Shown here in pieces: positions 12,480-23,780 of a stretch of DNA of 64,000 bases. Where the stretch lies: the NCBI GenBank assembly GCA_013399875.1, contig VXAZ01001682.1:248001-312000 (forward strand). Direction: 5' to 3'. How positions within the stretch are numbered: the stretch's first letter is position 1; each line of letters starts with the position of its first letter. The DNA comes from Gymnorhina tibicen (Eukaryota > Chordata > Aves > Passeriformes > Artamidae). The notes beneath the pieces are model-generated. The model saw only the letters and a list, made by a program, of their open reading frames with translations, did no database searches and was not told the DNA's origin. Both the position numbers and the translations under genes were made by a program.

Positions 12480-14099
12480 AACTAGATATTAATGAATACT
12501 GGACGTAGCTTTAGGAGTACTTTAAACACCAGCTGTACTTTTTTTATAGTAACTCTACCTAATGTCTTTGCTCTAAACATTTAAAATACAATGCAGCTCC
12601 AGTGCTGGAGTCCTCTCATTTTCTCGTTCTGTTGCAGATGTTCAGGTCAAATATATAAGCCAGAATGCTAGGGGCAGCTGGGAGGCCAAAACCAATCAAA
12701 AAAGGTAATAAAACCTTCTGAGTTTTCAGTTGCAAGGTATCAATCACAGTAAAACACTGACCCAGTCATACTAGCTTGGCAGAAGCTCTTCCCCTAGTGT
12801 GTCTGCATTACAAGCAAATGGTTGGTAATGATTTGTGTGCATGCAACACTTCTAAGTAATTAAAACAAACCTCTGTGTGCTGCAGAATGCAAATGTGCCA
12901 ACAAACTAACCCAACCAAGCCAACTTTGCCCAGGCTCAGTAAATTCAATGCAGTGAATATTCCATTGTAATGGGCAAGTGCTAGGAAGCCAGCTGGACAT
13001 CCACTTCTTTAAGGACAAGTAACTCTGGCTGAGACAGCCCTGTGTGTTACCTGCTGTAGTCTGAGTGCTTGAAACATGGGGCATAAGGAGGAGTTTTATA
13101 TTGATTCTGTCCCTCAATTATTGCTTGCATGGGAAATTGAAACAGTGGCATGAGTGGATGCAGCAACAGTACCTTGTACATCTCTATTCAATTCCTTCAT
13201 CTCTAACACGACAAAATCCCCAAATTTTCTTCCCTGGAAGGAAGAGTGATATAGTTGAGACATCACTTGTGATGGTCAGAACATGAAGTTTGTGATTTTT
13301 AATCTTCTTGGTGAGAAGAGCCCACTTCTGCTGTGAGTATCACTTCAGCTGGGACTACACAGTGCTGTGTGACAAGGTGAGGGCAACCGTAGAAGGCGGT
13401 GGTAGAAGTTTTATTTCTTGGCTTCTGCTACCTGACACAAGAGACCAGCACTGCCGTGAGCACCTGCCTTGGGAGAGGGTAACAGCTGATATCAGTATTT
13501 CAGCCTGGAGATATCAGTAGTTCTTCCATTTTAGTGGTTTGCATAAGGTCAGTGTGGGAGGTAGGAAGATGCAGGTGAAGTGTGTAACATCTAGAAGAAG
13601 AGAAAAGACAAAGGGCGTGCATGTGTGTGCTTGTGTGACAGGTATTTTCAAAGTAACTTTGAACTGGCTTTTGGTCACAGCTAAGAAAAGAGCACTCTCA
13701 GACAAACAACTCCCTGCAGAGATTAAATAGAATTCTTTCATCTGCATGGCATGGCAGGAACAATACAACATTTAATGATCTTTGCTAAGAATCACTGTTC
13801 CTTTGCATAAGAAAGAAACATTTTCCTTTTGTTTGGTATTTGTTATTGATCTTGCCCCTTGTCTTTTTGCCCAATTTGGCATGCATTTGAAATTGTTCAT
13901 TCATGTGTCTCACAAGCTTTGATGTCTGTGTGGTTTGGAGGAAATTGCAAATCACTGTTGTAAGTGCACTTTTTATATTGTAGTAATTGCCTCTAATAGG
14001 GCAGGGGAAAAGGACCTCAATCCATCCCACTAGTTGGGTGCCAGTGCCAGCAGGAGATGCCCAGAGACTGGAGACATCAACAGAAGGGCCCCTGAAGAG
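12480..14099. other. Unique non-coding stretch
   Basis: No certain repeat or gene. The last ~100 bp (from about 14000) may already belong to the CR1 ORF2 fragment that follows, but no landmark was certain there. Confidence 0.5.
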
Positions 14100-15033
14100 C
14101 CCCACAGAGAAATTTCAGCCACTCCAGCCAGTGGCACAGGGAATAAACAAGAGGTGTTAGAGCTGTGCACAAGCCTGTAGGGCTGTGATCTTATTGGCAC
14201 CACAGGGATGTGGTGGGATGGCTCCTATGACAATGAAGCGTTAGGATGGAAGGATACAGGCTCTTTAGGCGGGGGAGATGAGGAGGTCTCTATGCCAATC
14301 ACCTGCTGGAGTGCATGGACCTCACCTGGGGATGGGAAGTCAATCAAGTGCCTACAGGTCAGGATTAAAGGAAGGTCAAGAACAGGTGACATTATAGTGG
14401 GGTCTGCTACAGGACACCCAACCAGAAAGATCGAGCAGATGTAGCAGCAGCCTCATGTTCACAAACCATGGTCCTCATGGGGGACTTCAAACACTCTGGT
14501 ACCTGTTGGAGGGAGAACACAGCAGGGCATAAGGAATGCAGGAGGTTCCTGAAATATGTTGGAGGGGCTGGTGGGGAATGTGAAACTCAAAGGCAGCTTT
14601 GGCTGCAGTGACCATGAAATGGTGGAGTTCAAGATCCTTAGGGCAGTGTGGAGGGTGCACAAGCTCACTGCTGTGGATCTGTGGGGAGCAGACTTCGGCC
14701 TCTTCAGGAATCTGCTTAGTAGAGTACCATGGGATAAAGCCCTAGAGGGAAGAGGGACCCAAGAATGCTTGTGAGCATTTAAAGATCACCTTGTCCAACC
14801 TTGGGAGCAATACATCCCAGTGAAGAAGTTGGGCAAAAATGCCAGGACATCTGCATGGATGAACGAGGTATTCCTGAACAAACTTAAACACAGACAGGGA
14901 GCCTGCAGATGGTTGAAATGAATACAGGTAATCTGGAAAGAATACAGAGAAATTCTCTAAGCAAACAGGGATTAGGTTAGAAGCAGTAATGCCCATATAA
15001 AAATAATTCTGCCCAGAGATGTTAAGGACAATA
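14100..15033 (+). mobile_element. CR1: CR1 LINE ORF2 5' region (endonuclease domain remnant)
   Basis: Unlike the other CR1 pieces, this covers the 5' half of ORF2, normally lost through 5' truncation. Conceptual translation gives GNKQEVLEL near 14140, then GMWWDGSYD (14205-14230), matching the CR1 endonuclease ITETWWD-type motif. SRTGDIIVG follows near 14380, then a VLMGDF-like segment (14469) and GNVKLKGSFGCSDHEMVEFK (14574-14633), the conserved SDH-containing endonuclease end. LFRNLLSRVPWDKALEGRG (14700-14757) and the linker toward reverse transcriptase follow, ending near 15033 where an inverted CR1 begins. An internal deletion (~110 bp of consensus between ggttcctgaaat and gaggggctgg, 14540-14570) and frameshifts make it non-functional. 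The reverse transcriptase domain is absent. Confidence 0.9.
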
Positions 15034-15372
15034 AGAATCATAGAATCGTCATAGAGTGCTTTGGATTGGAAAGGACCTTAAAAACCATCCAGTTCCAACC
15101 ATCCTGCCACAGGCAGGGACACGTTCCACTAGACCGGGTTGCTCAAACCCCATCCAGCCTGGCCTTCAACACTTCCAGGGATAAGGCATCCTCAGCTTAT
15201 CTGGGCAACATTTTCCAGTGTCTCACCATGCTCACGGTAGAAATTTTTTCCTAATGTCCAATCTAAACCTGTTCTCTTTCAGTTTAAAGCCATCACCTCT
15301 TGTTCTACCCCTATATAACCATGTCAAAAGTCCCTTTCCATGCCTCTTGTGTAGACCCCGTTCAAGTATCCC
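15034..15372 (-). mobile_element. CR1: CR1 LINE 3' fragment, inverted against its neighbour
   Basis: Starts exactly with the antisense tail tcatagaatcgtcatag and continues through ggacctt, gttgctcaaa (15138), tggccttcaacacttccagg (15160-15179), cctaatgtccaatctaaacc (15250-15269) and agtttaaagccatcacc. This is the reverse complement of a CR1 3' end, truncated at its 5' side near 15372. On the minus strand it still encodes the ORF2 C-terminal RLDIRKKFL-like stretch. It abuts the plus-strand ORF2 fragment on the left and a plus-strand CR1 tail on the right. Confidence 0.92.
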
Positions 15373-15436
15373 AGAGAAGTTGGAACTAGTTGATCCATAA
15401 GGTCCTTTCCAATACAATCCATAATTCTATGGATAC
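15373..15436 (+). mobile_element. CR1: CR1 LINE 3' tail
   Basis: gaagttggaactagttgatc, then ataaggtcctttccaataca and ataattctatgg (15420-15433), correspond to the plus-strand CR1 terminus. The tail may be the real 3' end of the ORF2 fragment at 14100-15033 with the middle deleted, or an independent insertion. Confidence 0.8.
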
Positions 15437-16041
15437 ACCATCGGACAAATTGCAGAATTTTGCAGAACTCAGTGCCCAGATTAATATAAGAAACAAGTGT
15501 GAGTTTATAGTAAATGCGGTAGAGGACAGTGAGTTGGTTCAAAACTTAATTCCTTAAAATACATGTATAAGCTTCCATTTCTCCTCAGAACAAATGCATT
15601 GAAAACTAGGTAGCAACAGCTTTGTAACTTTAACAAACATTGACAGAAAATTAGAAAATTATGATTTTCCTAAACTTAGATGAAGTTTTCACCTTTCAGC
15701 TCTTCCAACACACATATTTAACAGGACTTCTCTGAGGCACAATTCATTTCTATTGCCAAAGAAATCACTTACGAATGTAATTTATATGTTGAATAAATAT
15801 CAAGATTATTATAAAACTACAGAAACTAGGTTAAATCATTGCCCTCATTTTCCTCACTGCAGAAGAATTTCTCACATCTCCCTCCATATCTCCCCATTTA
15901 TTCACATATTTTCCTTTAGATATGGCGAGATTCATTTCAGCTAACTACAGCCATTGAAAATCTAGGCTTGCAAGCTTGCCTTTTTGTTCTTGCTATTTTC
16001 AGCAAAGGACTTAGAAAAAGATAATTCTCTTCACAAGATAA
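15437..16041. other. Unique non-coding stretch
   Basis: AT-rich sequence without repeats, exons or RNA genes that I can identify. Confidence 0.5.
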
Positions 16042-16160
16042 CTCACAGAATCAAAGAATCTCAGAATCACAGAATGGCTGGGGTAGAAAAAGACCTCAGA
16101 GATCACCTAGACCAACCCCCTTGCTAAGCAGGTTGACCTAGAGCAGGTTGCACAGGATAA
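16042..16160 (-). mobile_element. CR1: CR1 LINE 3' tail fragment
   Basis: Begins with repeated antisense tails (ctcacagaatc, tctcagaatcacagaatggc) and continues agagatcacctagaccaacc (16098-16117), then gagcaggttgcacagga. About 120 bp of CR1 3' end in reverse orientation. Confidence 0.88.
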
Positions 16161-18188
16161 ATACCCTGATTTTATATGCTGCTGTTTTGGTGGGATGAAT
16201 TGCCCTTTCAAAGTGCTGATTCCTCTGTGTGTCTACAAGGTGAACATAAAAGACTCTCTTAAACCATGTATCTGACTTCTAAATGGGTAAATGAATTCCA
16301 GTCTCTGGCTTTCTCTCTATCCAAGTCCCATTCTCTGTGCTGCTTGGCTTATTCTCTCTTCTCTCCACCAATTATCTATCCACTTAGGAACTGATCTCCT
16401 GGGTAATCAGTTCCAGCCCTCAATCATCACAGGAAGTCATGTCATATCACACTAGTCCTGCATTTATCAAACTCTCTCTTAAAATTAGTTATGGGATCTG
16501 TACCTACTACTCCAAGAGAACAGCTGATCTGCATTAATATCCTTCCTCCAAGGCTGCTTCTAATTCCCTGCCTAACTATATTTATGATCAATTTATACTC
16601 CATTTGTCCTTTGGCTTCTATCTCTTCCTGGAATTCACCTGCTTGGAGATATTTATAAACAATAATTACATCCCCTTCTAGCTTTCATTTTGCTGGTCAG
16701 AAGAAAAGATGCTTTCATACATATATTTTTTTTTTTCTTTTTAACATAGTGTCTCTATTCTTCCATTTTAGTAACCATGTTCTAAATTTAATAGCCCTCT
16801 TGAATAATGCTTGTGAGAGATATAAATTGTATTCCAGGTCAGTTACAATGGCACTAAAATTTCCCTCTGGATGTGGAGAAGTCCCATTTAAACACCCCAG
16901 TATGTTTTCTCCTGGCAGCCTGGTTCTGGTGGGTCAGTCATTGTGAGCCAATTAAAGGTGGGCATCTTCCCTCTCTTTTGTTTTCTGCGGAAAAGACTTG
17001 GTTTTACAATAGACCTTTAGAACTTCTAAACCTTCCTCCAAATTGCAGCTATGGCAGTTTTCCTAGTCTGCATGAGAAGAAAATCTTTTTGTATTTTAAT
17101 CCAATAAGATGCCTGCTCTACCTTGATAATGAACCTCATTTCTTTTGTCATCAGTTACTTCTGCTGATATGATCTTATTTTTTTTATATCTTTGGTGAAA
17201 ACAACAGATGCAATGAGCTGCAAGAATTAGCTTTGAATAGCTACAGAAATAATCTTAATCTGATGACTCTCTTTTAATTATAAAGTTCAAGCTATAACTT
17301 TTAATTATAAAGTTCTCAAATTCCATTGCATTAATTTCCTAGACCTATTAGTTCCTTTAAAAATCTTTACCTCCCCTTTATAGTTTTGTATCCACACTTC
17401 TCAAATGTCTCCCTGAGGGCTGAAGAAGTTCTCTTCTGGAAAGAATCTGGGCCTTTGAGACTACCAGACCATGTTTACTTAATAGATAAACTCATAGAAA
17501 TATTTTTGCAATATTCTAAATTAATTATGCACTGAATTTTTAGGAGATGAATTTTAATGTGGAGCCTATAGCCACTTAGAAAAGGTACCTGGATTTTTTA
17601 CATGCTGTACTAGAGGAAAAAGTTCATATATACGGCATAGAAACTCCAACCTTTCCAGTGTGTGACACAACTCAATTCATTTAGTTGAGTGGATGTTTTT
17701 GTTGATGTTTTTTTCTGTTCTGGTGACTGGAATAAGAGAGAATGAATAAATCTGTCACTAGTCATCCTAAACAAGACTGGATATATATTTTTTGCAGCCA
17801 AATAACAAGTCTGCTAACCTAGATCCAAAATCTTGCCCTCACACTTGACTCAGTTTCACCAAAAGACTTTCTGAACAAAAGGAACTACTTCACTATTCAT
17901 AATCTTATTATTGCCTCCTTTTATCATCAATCAGTTGTCTTTGAAGTCCACTCATTTTTAATACCTCTTGAACAATTTAAATCTCATCATTCTCTTATTA
18001 ATTTTAAATTATAAGGATTGAGACAAGCCATTCATGTCTTTTCTACAGAAGAGTTGATTTGCCTTCCTTTGCACTTGGGGCAAAGGCTGCTGAGTTCTTC
18101 CCTTCCAAACTAAATCATACAGGTAATCTACTTTTGTTAACAGCTTTATTACCAGTATTGTCCCAGTTGGCCTACAGAAAATAAAGTA
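16161..18188. other. Unique AT-rich non-coding stretch
   Basis: No recognisable element. A T-run with ATATATTTTTTTTTT character occurs at about 16722-16742. Open frames up to about 99 codons have no protein-like features. Confidence 0.5.
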
Positions 18189-18320
18189 TCACAGAATCAC
18201 AGGGTAATTTGGTTTGGAAAGGACCCCTGGAGGTCCCTAATCCAACCTCCTACTCAAAGACCAGGTTGTTCATGTCAAGTCAAGTTTTGAATGTCTTCAA
18301 GCATCTTCTATCTTTCATGG
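18189..18320 (-). mobile_element. CR1: CR1 LINE 3' tail fragment
   Basis: Antisense tail tcacagaatcacagggtaat (18189-18208), then ggtttggaaaggacccctgg and aatccaacctcctactcaaa (18239-18258), match the reverse complement of a CR1 3' end; similarity fades after about 18320. Confidence 0.85.
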
Positions 18321-18489
18321 CCATGGGATCTGTGAGATGCCCTATTCAGAGGATCTCAAACAAAAGCACAGTCATTAGCTAAATAAACAAAGAATCAAAA
18401 GAAAAACCAAAATACAAGGAATAAACCACATTTGTAAAAGTTTAGAGGATGCTAGAACAGAGAAGGCTCAGTCTGGCTGCCTACTTGAA

Positions 18490-18545
18490 TATGACACATA
18501 CATATGTACATATCACACACATCATGTATATATGTATATAAAAAT
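18490..18545. repeat. TA/CA-rich low-complexity tract
   Basis: Imperfect alternation of cacatacatatgtacatatc and tgtatatatgtatata; a decayed dinucleotide repeat. Confidence 0.6.
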
Positions 18546-19357
18546 TTAAAAGGGAAGATAATTGAGTGGTAATATGAAGAATAAAAAAAAATGGAACCAC
18601 TGCTACTCTGCACCTAAAACAGGTTTTTCAAAGTCGATTGAGTTAAAGAAGATATGCCACAGAAAACTCTTCCTAAATGTGCATGCACCAGAACAATGAA
18701 TCTCTCTCCCTTGTGCTGCATTAAATATGGGATTTTTTTATGATCTATCATTTTTTTAAGTCTTCATTTTACCTTTCATTAAACATTACAAAATGTGTCT
18801 CATCAGAAAGCATTGCTTTTTATGGCAGCATTTCAAGCTCAGTAACTGAGGAGACTTTATTCTGCATCTGAACATGATTTCCATTTTTCTTTTAATGAAT
18901 TATCTTTATAGTGCAAGTGCATAAACAAATAAGAAAGTGAGTGGGCAAAGATGCTTAAGGTGCTTTCATAGGAACAAACTTAATTAATATCCAGCTTTCA
19001 AGAGAAGCAATTTGAAACCTGTTTAAATGTTCTATTTGCAGACATTAAGAAACTATAGGGCAATTAGCAAGACCTTGGTTCTGGAAAGATAGTTTGGAGT
19101 CTATTGCATCAGTTTGAAATCGAGCCTTCCATCAACTATTTGTTCCATGCAGCTGTTGAGGGGAAGTTCATCAAAGTTTTAGCAGGAAGAGAAACATGTC
19201 TATACAATTCAAATCAGAAGATGAGGTTCAATAAAGAGTTTTGGCTGACTCTTGGGAGTTACTAGACCACAGAGTCTCTGAGTGATGGACTCGGGACTTG
19301 AGTCTTACCCTTACATCAGACAGTCATAAAATCACCCAGTTTTGCAACAACAGCAGC

Positions 19358-19397
19358 AATGAAAAAAACAAAACAAAACAAAGCAAAACAAAAAAAC
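19358..19397. repeat. (AAAAC)n-like A-rich tract
   Basis: About 40 bp of repeated aaaac/aaagc units, low complexity. No retroposed gene or SINE body is recognised upstream. Confidence 0.7.
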
Positions 19398-19679
19398 CAA
19401 CAAGACACTGTAACCCAGCTAGAAAATCTGTCAGTTTAAAGCTGATGATCCCACATACTCCTGCTCAGGATGTAGCAACGGTGTCTTTTAAGCAAGTGTC
19501 TTATCTTCCTCATGAGAGCAGACAGAGAAAGGAGAAAGGGGTCTACAGCTCCTGCTATCATTATAATGTTGCCTGAGGTTGAGTCCTCCTGTGGCTAACA
19601 AAGCCTGCTGTGGCTTTCTCTGCATATCCCAACACGAGTGTTTGTTAACAGCCTTGCAGACCACATTTATCTCCTTTAG

Positions 19680-20131
19680 CATCCAAAGAAGGGGTATGAA
19701 TATGGTGAAGGGCCTTGAGGAGAAGCTGCATGAGGAGCAGCTGATGTCAGCTGTCTGCTCAGGCTGAAGAAGAGGAGACTGAGGGGAGTCCTCATAGCAG
19801 TCAAGAGCTCTCTAACAGGCAGAAGAGGAGGGCCAGCACCAGTCTTTCCTCTCTGGTGACCATGGATAGGGATCTGAGGAGTCCAGTCCTGGCAATGAAG
19901 GTTTAGGTTGGCTATTAGGGAAAGGCTCTTTACCCAGAGGGTGGCTGGGCACTGGAGCAGTTTCCCAGGGAAGTGGTCACAGCACCAAGCCTGACAGAGT
20001 TCAAGAAATGTTTGGACAGTGTTCTCAGGCACATGGTGTGACTCTTGGGGACTGTCCTGTGAAAGGCTGGAAGTTGGATGATCCTTGTGGGTCCTTTCCA
20101 ACTCAGCATATTTTATGATTCTCTGGTTCTG
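19680..20131 (+). mobile_element. CR1: CR1 LINE, 3' part (~450 bp)
   Basis: Plus-strand CR1: atccaaagaaggg (19681), gaggagcagctgatgtcagc (19733-19752), caggctgaagaagaggagac (19760-19779), aggctctttacccagagggt (19923-19942), cactggagcag, and the terminal ggtcctttccaactcagcat (20090-20109) with a ttttatgattctctggttct tail. 5'-truncated, frame disrupted. Confidence 0.92.
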
Positions 20132-23100
20132 TAATTTCTATAATTTCCCAAGAAACTAATTGAAAAGGAGACATTTTTTTCTTTGTTAGCATCTGATTCA
20201 AGTGTAATAAATTCTTCTCTTAATCGGAAAGGTTTCTTTGAGTAACTTTGAGTCCCATTTCTTTCATTATGCTGTGGTGAAGGAGCCTCATTTGTACTCC
20301 AAAGAGCAGCTTTGACTGTCGTGGTCCTTAACTTTTCTCTCCAAGCTCTGCTCATCATCCAGAACAGTCATTCCACTAAATTATCAGTTTCTGTTATACA
20401 TGAGCTACTTCTACTTGGCATCAGAATAACTTTTTTTTCAGTAACTAAAAATTTTAACTGATCAAATGAAAACACTGAGACAATTATTTGAAAAGAATAA
20501 CCAAAAATGCCAATAAAATCTGGGCTGTAGCAATCAAATCATGATGCAAACTGACTCCCAAGATATGACTGCATTAGCTTATATAGGAAGAAAATATTTT
20601 CAATATTAATTACTGGTGCTTTTTAACAAACTTGGCAGTAAATCCAATTTTAACAATAACTAACTGCACAGTCATTAATTCTGGAATTTAAGCCAAATGT
20701 AGTCTTCCATACTGAGGACATCTGCGATTGTCTCCTTTGGAATTTGTTCCCTGTACATCTTATATAAGTGCTTCAGAAATATTCCAACTCTCATTTCTTT
20801 GTTTTATTTACAGGACATGAGAAAGCAGGCTTGGAAACCTATCAACTGAAGCTGAGAGGGAACAGTGAAGGGGAAAAAATAAATCTTAAAAATAGTTTTG
20901 ATTAACTTGTTTCACTGAAAAAAAAAGGAATAGAAAAGAGAATAATCTCTGTAGTCTTCATTTGTACATGAATAAAACAGAGGACACAAACATGCAGAAT
21001 ATATTCAGAGAAAAAAGCTCCTAACAAGGATTTGCTAATTGTTGGAACCTGAGGTTTATTGGAGCAATGAGAGTCTCCAAATTCTGTGCTCCTTGCAGTT
21101 GAAAGAGCCACTTCCCAAAATAGTGCTTCTTCACCAAAGTTACACAAATCCTCTTCCACTTCCAAGAAACCACCCCCAGCTCACAGCTTCCTTGAACACA
21201 ACCCAGATCCTTGGTTATGTATGTCAGTACATACTGATTTATTTGGGTATTTTCATTCTGAAAAGAAGAGCAACCTCTGCTTTCATGCTAGCTTACCTTG
21301 CCCTCATCATGCCTGGCTGAATGGTGAAGCTAAGGAATATTTTTAGGTACCAAGGAGATAAAGAGTGAAAGAATATGCAAGATTTCCACACTATTCCTTC
21401 CGGAGTTAATGCCTAAATGCTTCTCAGAAGCCTGAATAGATCAAGGTTTTCCACTTACACTTGTGCTTTTATACCTTCTATTTACTAGAGTATATATAGT
21501 TATTGCCACCAAAAAAAGTGCAAGGCATCTGACTTCAAACGGCCCCCTTAAATGGTGCTGTGTACTTTACTTGCAGAAACCACAAAGCGGAACAAATAAG
21601 AAGAGCTGTTGTAAGACTTGCTAAAGAGGTTCAGGTACTTGCCATAATCATTTTGCAGATGGAGATAAGCCTGAAAGAACATTAAAGTTTCACAGCAGAG
21701 ATGTGATGTGGAGTTGATCATATCAAAAGTTTAAGAGCGTTTTGGATTTTTTTGCTTATGTTTTTTGAGAGTAGGTTGTGAGATATGTATAAATCATTCA
21801 TATTCTATTAAAATAGAGCTCTGATTCACTTCTTGAGGATTTCAACAGATTACCATACCAAAGCACACTTTCTGTCCAGCTTCCACTCTTCAGCTATGTG
21901 TCTTCTGTACTCTGTATCATCCTCTTCAATACAATCCCCACCTCATTTTTGAAAGCTCAGCACTTCACGACTCTCATTTTCTGGCACTATAATCTCTTTC
22001 TTCTTTTCAAGCAACTGTCAAAACGTAATTCTTCCCTTCTGAAATCCTTTTCCCTTTTTTTTTGTTATAGAATTTCTACGCAAACTGCTTTTGGTAAAAA
22101 AAATTGCAAAAGCACTGCATAAATGCAGTTCTTTTGATAATTGAGTAAATTTCAATTTCTTCAAACAAATATATGTTTTATGTCTCACGTTATTGCCATT
22201 ACAAAATTATTATGTCAAAAACATTTGTGCAATTTATGAATGAAATTAAATGAATGAAAGATAATGAAAATTAACAAAATTCAATTACATCATTATAAGT
22301 CTTAAAAAATTATAATTTCAAACAATAAACCTCCCCATATTTTAGATTAAGTTTGATTGGAATGAATAACCTTGAGAAGGTACCTTTTGAAACAAATTTA
22401 GAGCATGGTGTTGGGAACTGAGGAACCCAGTTCTAGTTCTGGTATTCTGTGAAAGAGTAGTTGGGGAAAATTTGGATGTGGTCAGGCTAATCCTTACTTT
22501 ATGTTAAACCTAGCATGATTGAGGAAAGAAACACATGTTTTGTTGCTGTTGGAACTTGGGTCTTCAGACACATTCACTTGTAAAGATTATGCATCTCCGT
22601 GGTGTCAGGTATTGCAATAATGAAAAATGCTGGTATTGTCCAAGGGCATAATATGAATGCAGAGAGACATCCAACCACATCAAGTCTCTGCCATTATTCA
22701 TACTGAACATTGAAGTTATTTCTATCTTGGGTCAGGCCTACCTTTTTAAATATTTTACTGGGTACTTTTGACTAAGTAAAATATTCATGGATGTATTTCA
22801 GAATAATTGAATCTAATTTAGATTTTAACTTAGAGCTCTTCTATTCAACAGGTCTCACTCTTCTCCTGCTTAGTTGTGAATTGGAGAACTATTTCCCAAT
22901 CTGAAAACGTTTCTGAATGTTAAACAGATTGCACTGAAGAAATACTGCTCATTATTTTCCTATGAATGTATCTCAGGCATCCAAGCAGGTTGCAAAGAAC
23001 CAGACCACGTGAGCTTACACATATGATGAATAGTGATGATTTGGAAGGAACAGTTTGCAAACAGTGCACAGATTGAAAAGTTTTCATCAACAGTATTTAG

Positions 23101-23464
23101 CAAAAGTGTATAAATAACACAGATATTCATGAAAGTCAGGAAACATTTCTGAATTAAAGTGGGATTTAAACACATGAAGCCTTCAGCTGGAATCTCATCC
23201 TTAACTGGTTGTACCTCTAACATTGCTAGATCTCTCTGCTCATTGTGGTGACTAAATATTATAATTTCATGTCAAAGGGTTAATTTCTTTTTTTGTATAA
23301 TACAGGGGAAGTGAGAGTAATTGTACAATGTAGGATATCCCCACATTCTGGTATCTAACACCTCCTTTTCTAATGGAAAGCACATGGACTTCCTAAATGC
23401 CAACAGAAGGAAACAAGTCAGAACAACAACCAGTGTGCATTACAGGTTTGTGTAGCCTGGTTTT
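20132..23464. other. Unique AT-rich non-coding stretch
   Basis: No repeat family, exon or RNA gene recognised over 3.3 kb. The part at 22140-22330 is extremely AT-rich. Open frames are short and low in protein-like character. Confidence 0.5.
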
Positions 23465-23780
23465 TCATAGAACCTTAGAATCATAGAATCCCAGAGCCAT
23501 TAAGGATGGAAAAGATCTCCAGGATCATCAAGCCCAAACCATGGCGCTAAGTGACATGTCCAGTCATTTCCATGGTGACCCCACCACTTCCCTGGCCAGT
23601 TCATTCCAACGCTTGATGACCTTCTCAGTGAAGAAATTCTTCCTGATGTCCAACCTGAACCTCCCCTGGCACAGCCTGAGGACATTTCCTCTTGTCCTGT
23701 TGCTGGTTGTCTGGGAGAAGAGGCCTGGCCCAGAGGCTACAACCTCCTCTGAGGGAGTTGTAGAGAGTGATAAGCTCAAT
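23465..23780 (-). mobile_element. CR1: CR1 LINE 3' part
   Basis: Antisense tail tcatagaaccttagaatcat, then gaccccaccacttccctgg (23578), agttcattccaacgcttgat (23601-23620), gaagaaattcttcctgatgt (23630-23649) and cattatcctcttgtcctg-like text near 23685. On the minus strand the ORF2 C-terminus is still readable ([20 protein letters not shown], about 23668-23609). Less diverged than several other copies. Confidence 0.92.
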
